A DNA stretch of 64,000 nucleotides from Rugamonas fusca (GCF_014042365.1 NZ_JACEZS010000004.1:185869-249868), one strand, 5' to 3'; counted from the first letter of the stretch, positions 1-8,892 are shown. Numbers and translations: made by a program. The notes: generated from the letters alone by a model not told the origin.

Positions 1-373
1 CGCGGGCAGCTACACGCCGTTTACGCTGGTGAGCTTGCGCGGGCCGTGGGGCTGGTGGCTGTTCGGCGCCGTGTGGACGCTGGCCGCGATCGGCATCGTG
101 CAGGAGCTGTGGTACGCGCGCGGGGCGCGGGTACTGTCGTTGCTGATCTACGTGCTGATGGGCTGGCTGAGCCTGATCGGCGCCCGGCCGCTGATCGCGG
201 CGCTGGGCTGGAACGGTTTCCTGTGGCTGGCCGCTGGCGGCCTGCTGTACACGGGCGGCATTGGCTTTTATGCCACCGATCACAAGCTGCGCCATGGGCA
301 CGGCGTCTGGCACCTGTTCGTCCTTGGCGGCAGCATGTGTCATTTCGGCGCCGTGCTGCTGTATGTGGCGTGA
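1..373 (+). CDS. Hemolysin III family membrane protein, 3' part
   Basis: The gene enters from the left edge; about 123 C-terminal residues are visible, reading from base 2 to the TGA at 371-373. The fragment is made of hydrophobic helices and carries the late family block DHKLRHGHGVWHLFVLGG, with the histidine cluster typical of hemolysin III/YqfA proteins (PAQR-related integral membrane proteins). The role in bacteria is poorly defined and the hemolysin name is historical. The next gene starts 16 bases downstream on the same strand but is a regulator, so an operon is not implied. The family call is firm; function is not. Confidence 0.85.
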   Translation, partial: AGSYTPFTLVSLRGPWGWWLFGAVWTLAAIGIVQELWYARGARVLSLLIYVLMGWLSLIGARPLIAALGWNGFLWLAAGGLLYTGGIGFYATDHKLRHGHGVWHLFVLGGSMCHFGAVLLYVA

Positions 374-388
374 CGGTGGTTTGTTTCA

Positions 389-1294
389 ATGACCTCACCA
401 CGCGGGACTATTTTGGATATCCATTCCGACGATTTGAAAACCTTCGTCGCCGTGATCGACAGCGGCACCCTGAGCGCCGCCTCGGTTCACCTGGGGCAGA
501 CCACCTCCGGCGTCAGCCGCGCGCTGTCGCGCCTCGAAGATAAACTGGCCACCTCGCTGCTCACGCGCACCACGCGCCGCATGGAGCTGACGGAGGAGGG
601 GCAACTGTTCCTGCACAAGGCACGCAACATCCTGGCGGCCATGGAGGAGGCGGAGGAAGCGATCCGCATCCGCCAGCAGAAACCGGCCGGGCGATTGTGC
701 GTGGACGCCGCCTCGCCGTTCATGCTCCATTGCGTGGTGCCGCACGTGGCGCAGTTTCGCGCCATGTACCCGGAGATCCGGCTGCAGTTGAGCAGCAACG
801 ACCAGATCGAAGACTTGATCGAGCAGCGCACCGACATCGCGATCCGGGTGGGCGCCGTGACGGACACGACGCTGCATGCCCATGCGCTCGGTTCCAGCCC
901 GCTGTACCTGCTGGCCAGCCCGGCCTACCTGAACGCGCACGGCATTCCCGCTTCGCCGGAGGAACTGGCCGGCCACGTCTTGCTGGGCTATGCGCACGAC
1001 GCGGTGGGCAACCACTGGCCGCTGCGCCACGCCGGCGGCAACAGCCTGGACATCACGCCCACCATGACGGCCACCAGCGGCGAGACCTTGCGCCAGCTGG
1101 CGCTGGCCGGCCAGGGCATCGCCTGCCTGGCCGAGTTCATGACCCGCGCCGACGTCGAGGCCGGGCGGCTGGTCAAGGTGCTGGTGGGCAGCTACACGGG
1201 CTACCGGCAGCAGATCCACGCCGTCTACTACCGCAACACCCAGCTGTCGCAGCGCATCCGCTGCTTCCTCGACTTCCTGCAGCAAAAACTGTGA
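389..1294 (+). CDS. LysR family transcriptional regulator
   Basis: The 301-residue protein has the LysR architecture: an N-terminal winged helix-turn-helix (about residues 9-68, including the segment SGVSRALSRLEDKLATSLL) and a C-terminal periplasmic-binding-like effector domain. Length is normal for the family. The ATG at 389 gives eight residues before the conserved start of the HTH; a TTG at 413 (reading LDIHSDDLKTF) is a plausible alternative start. LysR proteins usually act on a divergent neighbour, but here both neighbours are co-directional, so the target cannot be read from context. The effector is unknown. Confidence 0.93.
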   Translation: MTSPRGTILDIHSDDLKTFVAVIDSGTLSAASVHLGQTTSGVSRALSRLEDKLATSLLTRTTRRMELTEEGQLFLHKARNILAAMEEAEEAIRIRQQKPAGRLCVDAASPFMLHCVVPHVAQFRAMYPEIRLQLSSNDQIEDLIEQRTDIAIRVGAVTDTTLHAHALGSSPLYLLASPAYLNAHGIPASPEELAGHVLLGYAHDAVGNHWPLRHAGGNSLDITPTMTATSGETLRQLALAGQGIACLAEFMTRADVEAGRLVKVLVGSYTGYRQQIHAVYYRNTQLSQRIRCFLDFLQQKL

Positions 1295-1473
1295 TGATGG
1301 CGCGCGCCACGGCGCGCAAGCCGTATGTGCGTGAGCGTACAGTGCGCGCGCGCGGCGCGGGCATATGATGACTTGCCTGGTGGGGCGATACCGACAAGGA
1401 TCCAGCACCACCGGCGGGTTGGCCGGGCGCCCCGAGTCCCCGGCACCAACAACGCCACCCATGCGAGGGCATC

Positions 1474-1635
1474 ATGGCACTATCCAACCACCCATCCAAA
1501 TACCTCGTGCGCGCCTACCTGGTGCGCCGCTCGCGGGACGCCAAGCCACCACCCACGCCGCACGAGATCCGCCGCCAGCTTGGCTGGGGGCTGCGCCTGT
1601 GCGGCTGGCCATACGGGAGCGCCAGCCGGTCATGA
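1474..1635 (+). CDS. Small basic protein, 53 residues, hypothetical
   Basis: A short reading frame begins ATG at 1474 behind a purine-rich GAGGG at about 1465-1469 and ends at TGA 1633-1635. The product begins MALSNHPSKYLVRAYLVRR and has a middle PPPTPHEIRRQLGW segment. It lies in an otherwise empty 547-base gap between the LysR gene and the LiaF-like pair. The pattern (basic start, PPP, then EIRRQLGW) resembles small conserved hypotheticals I associate with Oxalobacteraceae, but I cannot confirm this here. No function is proposed. The rest of the gap (1295-1473 and 1636-1841) shows nothing I can assign. Confidence 0.42.
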   Translation: MALSNHPSKYLVRAYLVRRSRDAKPPPTPHEIRRQLGWGLRLCGWPYGSASRS

Positions 1636-1841
1636 TGCGGCCAGCGCCGCTACCGGCTCCCTGTCTTCACCGCGCATCGACTGCGCATCCGCCGCCCATC
1701 CGCGGCGCCAGTTGTACCTCCCCGCCGCTTCGACACTAGCCTGCACCATTCACCGGCCGCCACCGGCCGTTGGCCGAATAGTGGTTTCGCGGCGGCGCGA
1801 TCGCGCGTATCGTTACGCTCATTGAACCATCAGGAGCGTAT

Positions 1842-2222
1842 ATGGAAACCTTCATGCAACAGGATGGCGCACGCCGCATGCGCAAGCAACTGCTGGTGGG
1901 CGTGCTGCTGATCGTGGCCGGCACACTGGTGCTGCTGGACCGCGTGAACCTGCTTGACCTCGACCTCGACCTGGCGAGCATCTGGCACTACTGGCCCTGG
2001 CTGCTGGTGGTGCTTGGGATTAACAACATGCTGCCGCCCACCACGCCGCGTTTTTTCCTGAACGGCTTATGGAAGCTGTTCTTCGCCGGCTGGTGGTATG
2101 TCTCGTTCGAGCACGTGTGGGGACTCGATTTCAGCCAGACCTGGCCAGCGCTGCTGGTGGCGTGGGGCGTGGGCATCGTGCTGCAGCCGGCCTTGCGCAA
2201 TTACTTCGTCCAGGGGGAATAG
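1842..2222 (+). CDS. LiaF-type transmembrane domain protein (DUF5668-like)
   Basis: A 126-residue membrane protein with three to four hydrophobic helices, starting at an ATG with AGGAGC just upstream. The repeated pattern GVLLIVAGTLVLLDRVNLLD matches the transmembrane half of LiaF-like proteins (DUF5668). It lacks the soluble C-terminal LiaF domain, which is present in the next gene 3 bases downstream. The pair leads directly into a LytS-like kinase and LytTR regulator, so the four genes look like one envelope-stress unit, as in LiaFSR-type systems where the LiaF protein restrains the kinase. That functional link is inferred from order. Confidence 0.85.
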   Translation: METFMQQDGARRMRKQLLVGVLLIVAGTLVLLDRVNLLDLDLDLASIWHYWPWLLVVLGINNMLPPTTPRFFLNGLWKLFFAGWWYVSFEHVWGLDFSQTWPALLVAWGVGIVLQPALRNYFVQGE

Positions 2223-2225
2223 GCC

Positions 2226-2939
2226 ATGCGCCCGCATCGCCACGCCCACGCAGGCTCGCAGATCGTCTTCGGCCTGTTCGTGATCGCCCTGGGCCTGCTG
2301 TTCCTGCTCGATAACCTGGGGTTGTTCAATTTCCGTTTTTCCCTGCACTTGCTGCCGATGTTGCTGGTGCTGTTTGGCGTGTTGAAGATCGTGCAAAGCC
2401 GCTCCCCCCAGGGATTGCTGGTGGGCGGGATACTGGTGGCGGCGGGTGTGCTGCTCACCCTGAAAAGCATGGGCCTGCTGGACGTGAGCTGGCGCATGCT
2501 GTGGCCCGTGCTGATGATAGGCGCCGGCGTGAGCGTCGTATTGCGCTCGATGGGCGGCCCGCGCCAGTCCGTGCTGGCCAAGGACGGCGTCCAGCCGGCC
2601 ACGCCCGGTGACGACGCGGTGATCAACGTCACCACCGTCATGGGAGGCTACAAGCGCCGCCTCGCCAGCACGGCATTCCGGGGCGGCGAAGTGACGGTGG
2701 TGATGGCCGGTTGTGAACTTGACCTGCGCCAGTGCGGCCTGCAAGGCGATGCTGAACTGAACGTGTTCGCGCTGTTCGGCGGCATCCAGATCCAGGTGCC
2801 GCCCGACTGGACGGTGCTGATGTATGGCACGCCGGTGCTGGGCGGCTTCGAGGAACGCACCACCGTGCCGCCTGATACGGGCAAGCGGCTGATCGTCAAG
2901 GGCTACGCCATCATGGGTGGCGTGGAAGTGCGCAACTGA
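2226..2939 (+). CDS. LiaF-like cell-wall stress response protein
   Basis: This 237-residue protein has an N-terminal membrane domain (about residues 11-105, four helices) and a C-terminal beta-rich domain with the LiaF/DUF2154 pattern: NVTTVMGGYKRR, then VVMAGCELDLRQC, then a closing GYAIMGGVEVRN. LiaF proteins modulate a partner histidine kinase that senses cell-envelope damage. The partner kinase gene starts 1 base after its stop. The repeated MGG/FGG turns mark the beta-helix-like fold. Assignment to the LiaF superfamily is firm; the signal sensed is not known. Confidence 0.9.
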   Translation: MRPHRHAHAGSQIVFGLFVIALGLLFLLDNLGLFNFRFSLHLLPMLLVLFGVLKIVQSRSPQGLLVGGILVAAGVLLTLKSMGLLDVSWRMLWPVLMIGAGVSVVLRSMGGPRQSVLAKDGVQPATPGDDAVINVTTVMGGYKRRLASTAFRGGEVTVVMAGCELDLRQCGLQGDAELNVFALFGGIQIQVPPDWTVLMYGTPVLGGFEERTTVPPDTGKRLIVKGYAIMGGVEVRN

Positions 2940-2940
2940 C

Positions 2941-4008
2941 ATGCAGGGCCTGTTCGCCAGCCGGCGCGGCGCGCTGGTCTACCTGGCCGTGTGGCTGACG
3001 CTGGGCCTGATGCTGGGCGCCGTGATCGCGCTGGCGGGCGCCGCGCCGCTGCCCAACGCGCTGCTGTTTGCCGTGCCGCTGAACCTGCTGTATGCGTTTG
3101 TGGCGGCCTATTCCGCGTATTACCTGTGCCGCGCCTATCCGCTGGGGCGGGGCCGCCCGTGGTCGATACTGTCCGTGCTGGCCGTGGCGGCGGCCGTGGC
3201 CGGCCTGCTGTGGCTGGGTGTGGCGCAGTTGTGGAACGCGCTGTGCCTGCTGCCTGCCGTATCCTGGGCTGGCATCACCATCGGGCCGCAGCTGGCGGCG
3301 CTGGTGGTGGCGCTGGGCATGCTGCTGTATGGCCTGGCGACAGCGATACACTACCTCGTGATCGAATTCGTGCGGGCCCAGACGGCCGAGCAGGGCGCGC
3401 TGGCGGCGCGGCTGGCGGCGCAGGAGGCGGAGCTGCGCATGCTGCGCACCCAGATCGATCCGCACTTCCTGTTCAACAGCCTCAATTCCATCAGTGCCCT
3501 CAGTACGCAAGACCCGCCGGCCGCGCGCAGCATGACGCTGGAACTGGCCAGCTTCTTTCGGCACAGCCTGGGCATGGATGCGCAGCGCAAGGTGGCGCTG
3601 GAACGGGAGCTGGCGCTGGTACGGCACTTCCTGGCCATCGAGCGGCGGCGTTTTGGCGATCGCCTGGCCGTGCGCGAGGACATCGCGCCGGATGCGGCGT
3701 GCTGCCTGGTGCCGCCCATGATCGTGCAGCCGCTGGTGGAGAACGCCGTCAAGCACGGCATCGGCCAGTTGCCCGAAGGTGGCATGATCGTGCTGACGGC
3801 GCGGCGGGCCGGCTCGCTGCTGCGGATACGGGTCGAGAACGGCGTCGATCCCGGCCTGCCGGCCGCGCGCGGCACTGGCATCGGCCTGGCCAATGTGCGC
3901 CAGCGCCTGGCCGGCCTGTATGGGCACGAGGCCAGCATCCACTGGTCGCGCCGGCACGACACCTTTGGCGTGGAGCTGTCCATGCCGGCCGAAACGAAGG
4001 GAGACTGA
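2941..4008 (+). CDS. LytS-type sensor histidine kinase
   Basis: The 355-residue protein has about four to five N-terminal transmembrane helices (to residue 140), a short coiled linker, and a His_kinase (LytS/YehU type) domain with the phospho-acceptor block QIDPHFLFNSLNS near residue 178 and a HATPase region with PLVENAVKHGI and GTGIGLANVRQRL. The ATG at 2941 is chosen because it follows the upstream stop by one base; an in-frame start 24 bases earlier would overlap that gene. It should phosphorylate the LytTR regulator encoded 4 bases downstream. The LiaF-like pair upstream probably sets its activity. Confidence 0.93.
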   Translation: MQGLFASRRGALVYLAVWLTLGLMLGAVIALAGAAPLPNALLFAVPLNLLYAFVAAYSAYYLCRAYPLGRGRPWSILSVLAVAAAVAGLLWLGVAQLWNALCLLPAVSWAGITIGPQLAALVVALGMLLYGLATAIHYLVIEFVRAQTAEQGALAARLAAQEAELRMLRTQIDPHFLFNSLNSISALSTQDPPAARSMTLELASFFRHSLGMDAQRKVALERELALVRHFLAIERRRFGDRLAVREDIAPDAACCLVPPMIVQPLVENAVKHGIGQLPEGGMIVLTARRAGSLLRIRVENGVDPGLPAARGTGIGLANVRQRLAGLYGHEASIHWSRRHDTFGVELSMPAETKGD

Positions 4009-4012
4009 CCGC

Positions 4013-4756
4013 ATGCGCATCATCATCGTGGACGACGAAGCACTGGCGCGCGCCGTGGTGCGCGAATACCTGGCCGCCCATGCGGACGCCGACATCGTGG
4101 CCGAATGCGCAAATGGCTTCGACGCCGTCAAGGCCATCATGGAACTGGCGCCGGACCTGGTGTTCCTCGATATCCAGATGCCCCGGCTGGATGGCTTCGA
4201 AGTGGCCGAACTGACGGCCGGCAGGACGCGCTTCATCTTCGCCACCGCCTACGACCAGTATGCGATCCGCGCGTTCGAATTCCACGCGCTCGATTACCTG
4301 CTCAAGCCCTTCAGCCAGCAGCGCTTCGACCAGGCCCTCGCGCACGCGCGCGCAAGCCTGGGAGTGGGCGCCGATGATGGCGCGGGCGAGGCCGTGGCCC
4401 GCATGGCGCGCGCGGCCGTGGCGCGCCAGCAGCCGCTGGAGCGGGTGCTGATACGCGATGGCGCCAAGGTGCACGTGGTCGCCTGCGAGCAGATCGACAG
4501 CATCGAGGCGCAGGACGATTACGTGCAAATCCGCTCGGACGGCAGGAACTACCTGAAGAACCAGAGCCTGACCGAATTCGAACAGCAACTGCCGCCGCGG
4601 CTGTTCGTGCGCATCCACCGCTCCTACATCGTCAATATCGAACGCATCAGCCGCATCGAGCCGGCCACGCGCGGCAGCCACGTGGCCATCCTGCGCGACG
4701 GCAGCCGGATTCCCGTCAGCCGCAGCGGCTACCAGAAGATCCGGGCCGTCATGTGA
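4013..4756 (+). CDS. LytTR family response regulator
   Basis: A 247-residue regulator with an N-terminal receiver domain (VDDE at residues 6-9, phospho-acceptor Asp53 in VFLDIQMPRLDG, Lys in LLKPF near 103) and a C-terminal LytTR DNA-binding domain (about residues 145-245, with FVRIHRSYIVNIERI). It is the cognate partner of the kinase just upstream. LytTR proteins bind paired direct repeats in promoters, often controlling envelope or surface genes. Its 3' end overlaps by 8 bases the convergent helicase gene on the other strand. Start ATG 4013 follows the kinase stop by four bases. Confidence 0.95.
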   Translation: MRIIIVDDEALARAVVREYLAAHADADIVAECANGFDAVKAIMELAPDLVFLDIQMPRLDGFEVAELTAGRTRFIFATAYDQYAIRAFEFHALDYLLKPFSQQRFDQALAHARASLGVGADDGAGEAVARMARAAVARQQPLERVLIRDGAKVHVVACEQIDSIEAQDDYVQIRSDGRNYLKNQSLTEFEQQLPPRLFVRIHRSYIVNIERISRIEPATRGSHVAILRDGSRIPVSRSGYQKIRAVM

Positions 4757-7061
4757 TGGCGGCCGGCGGCGCAGCCCGTTCGATGTGCCACCAGCCGGGC
4801 AGCAGGGCCTGGATTTCCGGCCGGCCGAAGCGGTCGTCGATCAGGAATACGGTGCCCTGGTCGGTCTGGGTGCGGATCACGCGGCCGGCCGCCTGCACCA
4901 CCTTCTGGATGCCGGGGTACAGATAGGTGTAGTCGTAGCCGGCGCCGAAGGTGGCCTGCATGCGCTCGCGTATTTGCTCGTTGACGGGATTAATCTGCGG
5001 CAGGCCCAACGTGGCGATGAAGGCGCCGATCAGGCGCGCGCCCGGCAAATCGACCCCCTCGCCAAAGGCGCCACCGAGCACGGCGAAGCCGATGCCCGCG
5101 CTGTCGGGCGTGAAGCGCGCCAGGAACTGCGCCCGTTCCGCCTCGTCCATGCGGCGCGCCTGGCGCCACTGGGGCACGTCCGGGTAGCGTTCGGCGAACA
5201 GCGTGGCCGCCTGCTCCATGTAGTCGAAGCTGCTGAAGAAGGCCAGGTAGTTGCCGGGCTGGCGCCGGTACTGGGCTTCCATCAGCGCCGCGATGGGCGC
5301 CAGCGACTGGCGCCGGTGCTGGTAGCGGGTGGAGATGTGGCCTGCTACCTGCACCGACAACTGCTCGGCCGCGAACGGCGATTCCACGTCCACCCAGGCC
5401 GTGGTGGCGGGCATGCCCAGCGTGTCGCTGAAGTAGTTCCAGGGGCTGAGCGTGGCCGAGAACAGGGCCACGGCATGGGCCGCCTCGAAGCGCGGCTTGA
5501 GGAAGGGCGCCGGGACAATGTTGCGGATGCAGAGCACGGAATTGCTGTGGCTCGCACTGCGCCCGGCCGGGACGCCCTGGTCAATGTCGAACAGCGAATG
5601 GTCGCCGTAAGTGTCGGCCAGCCGTGTGAACTGCAGCACGTCGAAGTAGAACGCCTGCAGTTCCGGGTCCACGTGGCCGGGATGGTCGGCCAGGTAGTCG
5701 GAGATGGCGCCGGCCGCGCCTTGCAGGGCCGCCATGAATTTGTCCGGCAGGGCGGGGTAGGCCTGATAGTCGTCCTGCTGTTCCTTTTCCAGCGCGTTCC
5801 ACTGGCGGTGCACGCGGTCCAGCGGCTTTTTCAATTCCGCCGGCGCGAACTTGCGCAGCATGCGCAGGGCCGCGTGTTCCAGTTCGGCCGAATACATGGA
5901 CCGGGCGCGCGACACCATGTTGTGCGCTTCGTCCACCAGCACGTTGACCTTCCAGTCGTGCATCTGGGTGAGGCCGTGCAGCATGGCGCCGGCGTCGAAG
6001 TAGTAGTTGTAGTCGCCCACCACCAGGTCGGCCCAGCGCGCCATTTCCGTGCCCAGGTAGTAGGGGCAGACCTGATGCGCCAGGCCCACTTCGCGCAGCG
6101 CGGCCCGGTCCAGCGTGGCCACTTGCAGCGCGGCGGCGCGGGCGGCGGGCAGGCGGTCGTAGAAGCCGCGCGCCAGCGGGCACGATTCGCCATGGCAGGC
6201 CAGTTCGGGATGCTCGCAGGCCGTGTTGCGGGCCGCCAGTTCCAGCGTGCGCAGCGGCAGCAGCGGCGCGCCGCGGCGCAGCACGGCCACCGCATCCAGC
6301 GCCATCTGGCGTCCCGGCGTTTTCGCGGCCAGGAAGAACACCTTGTCCAATCCATGTTCGGCGCTGGCCTTGAGCATGGGGAACAGGCTGCCGACGGTCT
6401 TGCCGATGCCGGTTGGCGCTTGCGCCAGCAGGCAGCAGGCGCGGTTGCTGGCCTTGTACATGGCTTCGGCCAGCTGGCGCTGGCCGGGACGGAACGTGGC
6501 GTGCGGGAAGGGCATGGCCTTGAGCTGGGCGTCGCGTTCGGCCCGGTGCGCCAGCTCCTGCTGTGCCCACTGCAGGAACTGGCTGCACTGCTGCTCGAAA
6601 TAGTCGCGCAGCGCGGCGGCCGTGAGTTCCTCGTGCAGCATGGTTTCCTTCTGGCTGGCGATGTCGAAATAGACCAACGCCAGGCGCACCTGTTCCATTC
6701 CTCGTGCGCTGCACAGCAGGTGGCCGTAGATTTTGAGCTGGGCCCAGTGCAGCTGGCGATGGTTGTCCGGCATGCGTGACAGGTCGCCACGATAGGTCTT
6801 CACTTCCTCCAGCTGGCGGCGGGCCGGGTCGTAGCCGTCCGCGCGGCCGCGCACGTGCAGCGGGCCGTAGTCGCCCGACAGCGGCAGCTCGCGCTCGTAA
6901 TCGTCGTCGCGGCGCCCGGCCACCACGGCGTGGCCGGCGATGCCTTCCTGTGCCGTGGGCGCGGGCGTGAAGCGCAGGTCAAGGTCGCCCGCCTTGGCCG
7001 TGAACTCGCACAGCGCGCGCACGGCGACCGTGTAGCGGCGCTCGTCCCGCGTGCCCGTCAT
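4749..7061 (-). CDS. XPD/DinG-like superfamily 2 helicase with Cas4-like N-terminus
   Basis: The protein (about 770 residues) has an N-terminal PD-(D/E)xK-like segment with GRADGYD and LEEVKTYR, as in Cas4/AddB-type nucleases, then an XPD/Rad3-type helicase: Walker A APTGIGKT, a four-cysteine iron-sulfur region between CEHPELACHGESC and QVCPYY, DEAH in VDEAHNMV, and C-terminal motif VI QAAGRVIRT. It would unwind damaged or branched DNA. It directly follows the FAN1-like nuclease gene, so the two likely act together in repair. The start is uncertain: ATG 7061 follows the upstream stop by two bases, with alternatives ATG 7076 and GTG 7088 overlapping that gene. Confidence 0.9.
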   Translation of the reverse strand: MTGTRDERRYTVAVRALCEFTAKAGDLDLRFTPAPTAQEGIAGHAVVAGRRDDDYERELPLSGDYGPLHVRGRADGYDPARRQLEEVKTYRGDLSRMPDNHRQLHWAQLKIYGHLLCSARGMEQVRLALVYFDIASQKETMLHEELTAAALRDYFEQQCSQFLQWAQQELAHRAERDAQLKAMPFPHATFRPGQRQLAEAMYKASNRACCLLAQAPTGIGKTVGSLFPMLKASAEHGLDKVFFLAAKTPGRQMALDAVAVLRRGAPLLPLRTLELAARNTACEHPELACHGESCPLARGFYDRLPAARAAALQVATLDRAALREVGLAHQVCPYYLGTEMARWADLVVGDYNYYFDAGAMLHGLTQMHDWKVNVLVDEAHNMVSRARSMYSAELEHAALRMLRKFAPAELKKPLDRVHRQWNALEKEQQDDYQAYPALPDKFMAALQGAAGAISDYLADHPGHVDPELQAFYFDVLQFTRLADTYGDHSLFDIDQGVPAGRSASHSNSVLCIRNIVPAPFLKPRFEAAHAVALFSATLSPWNYFSDTLGMPATTAWVDVESPFAAEQLSVQVAGHISTRYQHRRQSLAPIAALMEAQYRRQPGNYLAFFSSFDYMEQAATLFAERYPDVPQWRQARRMDEAERAQFLARFTPDSAGIGFAVLGGAFGEGVDLPGARLIGAFIATLGLPQINPVNEQIRERMQATFGAGYDYTYLYPGIQKVVQAAGRVIRTQTDQGTVFLIDDRFGRPEIQALLPGWWHIERAAPPAAIT

Positions 7062-7063
7062 GT

Positions 7064-8704
7064 TCACTGTGCCCATTGCAGGTAGCACACTGCGACCGGC
7101 ATGTCATGCGCGGCGCAGTAATCGATCCAGCGCTGCTGGCTGTCCTGCAGGCGGTCACCCGGGCCTTTGACTTCGATCATCGCGTAGCGCCGCTCGGCGG
7201 GGAAGAACTGGATCAGGTCGGGGAAGCCGCTGCGGTTGGCCTTGACGTCCTGCAGGATCCGTTCGAAGGCGTGCCGCAGGTGCAGGGGCGGAATGCAATC
7301 GAGCGCCAGTGCCAGCAATTGTTCGTCCAGCGCTTCCCAGAACACGAACGGCGACTGGACGCCATATTTGGCATCGAAATTGCGCAGGATGGTGGCGCGG
7401 TAGCCGCCATCGTCGAGCTGCGCCAGGCAGGCTGCGAACTGGGGCGCGCGGCGGCGCTGGAAGTCGGCGCTGTGCAGGTCGGCCGGGCCCCGGTGGAACG
7501 GGTGGAAGAAGGCGCCGGGGATGGCGCTGAACACGGCGTCCCAGCACAGCAGGCCGAACAGGGAGTTGATCAGCGCGTTCTCCACGTAGTAGACGGGCGC
7601 GTCGTCGCGCGTGAGGTGATCGCGCACCACCAGCTCCACGTAGCCCGGTTGGTCCGGCGGCGGCAGGCTCAGGTCGATACGCTCAGGCTGGACGGGGGCG
7701 GTGGCGGCCGGCCTGGCCTGGCCCAGGCTGCGCGCCAGCCGTGGCGCCATGCGCAGCAGTTGCAGGCGTTCGGCCTCGCTTTCCGGCTGCGCCCACGCCG
7801 TTTGCAGCAGCGCGTAGGCCGCCTCGTGGCGACCATCCTTTTCCAGCACGCGGATCGCGCGCGCGCGGGCGCCGGGGTAGGCGCAGTCGGCGTACAGCGC
7901 GTGGGCGGCGGCCCAGTCCTGCTGCTTTTCGAGCTGCTGGGCGAACTGGAACAGCAGCTTGTCGCGCCGGCTGCGCAGCCATTCGTTGTCCGGCGCGCAG
8001 GGCGGCAGGTCGGCCAGCACGTCGGCGATAGCGTCGCCGGCCTGGAAGCGTTCGCGGCACTGGTGCAACTGCAGGTAATTGTCGATGTCGTGCCGGGTGC
8101 GAAAGCCGCGCGCGGCCGGCGAGAACGCCACTTTCTCGTACTGGTAGATGCCCAGGTCCGACAGCACGAATTCAGTCCAGTCCTGGTGGTAGTTACCGAA
8201 GAAGATCAGGCGCAGCCGGTCGCACAGGGACTGGGTGACGATGTGGTAGACCTGGTCGCCCGCGTCTGGATACCAGGCCGAGAAACGGTGGGCCCCGTCG
8301 TGGCGCGGGCGCAGCGCTTCCAGCTGTTCCGCCTTGCGCAGCGTCTTTTCCTGCGGCGACAGCTGGAACAGACGGCCGATTTCCGGCTTTTGCAGCAGCT
8401 CGAACAACTGGTCCAGCGTGAGCACGGGATCGGCGGTGATCCAGCCCTGGTCGGCCAGCGGCGCGGCGGCGGCCATGCTGTTGCCGATTTCCGCGTAGCT
8501 CAGCTTGCTGGCGCGGAATAGCTCACCCTTGCGCATCACCATGCGCACGAACAGGGCGCGGGCCGTCTGGGGCAGGGCGGGAAAACCGTGGATGAAGGCG
8601 CGCTCGTCGGCCGTCAGCAGGTCGTCGTAGCGTTCGCCTATACAGTTCAGGACGAGATGGAAGTTGTCCAGATAGTAAAACGGGTTTTCCAGGACTTTGA
8701 TCAT
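7064..8704 (-). CDS. FAN1-like structure-specific nuclease (VRR-NUC)
   Basis: The 546-residue protein ends in a VRR-NUC nuclease domain: FPDLIQFFPAERRYAMIEVKGPGDRLQDSQ carries the Asp...Glu-x-Lys catalytic signature (given here as D in FPDL, EVK). The N-terminal and middle parts match the bacterial FAN1 layout, with a helical/TPR-like region about residues 210-320. FAN1 nucleases cut 5' flaps and unhook interstrand crosslinks. The helicase gene follows within two bases on the same strand, a frequent pairing for this family. ATG at 8704 is the natural start; the 196 bases upstream hold a palindromic repeat element. Confidence 0.9.
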   Translation of the reverse strand: MIKVLENPFYYLDNFHLVLNCIGERYDDLLTADERAFIHGFPALPQTARALFVRMVMRKGELFRASKLSYAEIGNSMAAAAPLADQGWITADPVLTLDQLFELLQKPEIGRLFQLSPQEKTLRKAEQLEALRPRHDGAHRFSAWYPDAGDQVYHIVTQSLCDRLRLIFFGNYHQDWTEFVLSDLGIYQYEKVAFSPAARGFRTRHDIDNYLQLHQCRERFQAGDAIADVLADLPPCAPDNEWLRSRRDKLLFQFAQQLEKQQDWAAAHALYADCAYPGARARAIRVLEKDGRHEAAYALLQTAWAQPESEAERLQLLRMAPRLARSLGQARPAATAPVQPERIDLSLPPPDQPGYVELVVRDHLTRDDAPVYYVENALINSLFGLLCWDAVFSAIPGAFFHPFHRGPADLHSADFQRRRAPQFAACLAQLDDGGYRATILRNFDAKYGVQSPFVFWEALDEQLLALALDCIPPLHLRHAFERILQDVKANRSGFPDLIQFFPAERRYAMIEVKGPGDRLQDSQQRWIDYCAAHDMPVAVCYLQWAQ

Positions 8705-8807
8705 TGCGGCGGGCGGACGGCGGGATAACTGTATCTATGTACAGTCTATCGCGTCCGGCGCCGCTTGCCCAGCACATTCGTGCCGGGCGGACGGGCTTAG
8801 CGGCCGC

Positions 8808-8892
8808 TTCAACAAGCCCGTGGCTTCGTTGTGGCGGCTCGCCGTGCAGGCGCACTGTCTCCGCCGCCACGGCTCGCCACGGTCATGTTGAA
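8808..8892. repeat. Palindromic dispersed element, copy A
   Basis: An 85-base element with three nested perfect stems around a 24-base apical loop: outer TTCAAC/GTTGAA (8808-8813, 8887-8892), middle GTGGC/GCCAC (8820-8824, 8876-8880), inner GTGGCGGC/GCCGCCAC (8831-8838, 8863-8870). The loop holds a mini-stem GTGC-AGGC-GCAC. A second copy lies at 45830-45916 with compensated changes in the stems. Both copies sit just after the 3' end of a minus-strand gene (here the phasin) and before the next minus-strand gene, so a role in transcript ends or mRNA stability is possible. Confidence 0.85.

Noticed and set aside
1325..1825. 166-codon open frame after the LysR gene
   Set aside because: Starts inside noise with Ala/His/Arg/Pro-rich low-pattern product; the 53-codon frame at 1474 with a ribosome site is the better candidate.
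4785..6779. 664-codon open frame opposite the helicase gene
   Set aside because: Mirror frame of a GC-rich gene; its product is low in pattern (Gln/Arg/His/Gly-rich), while the minus strand has all helicase motifs.
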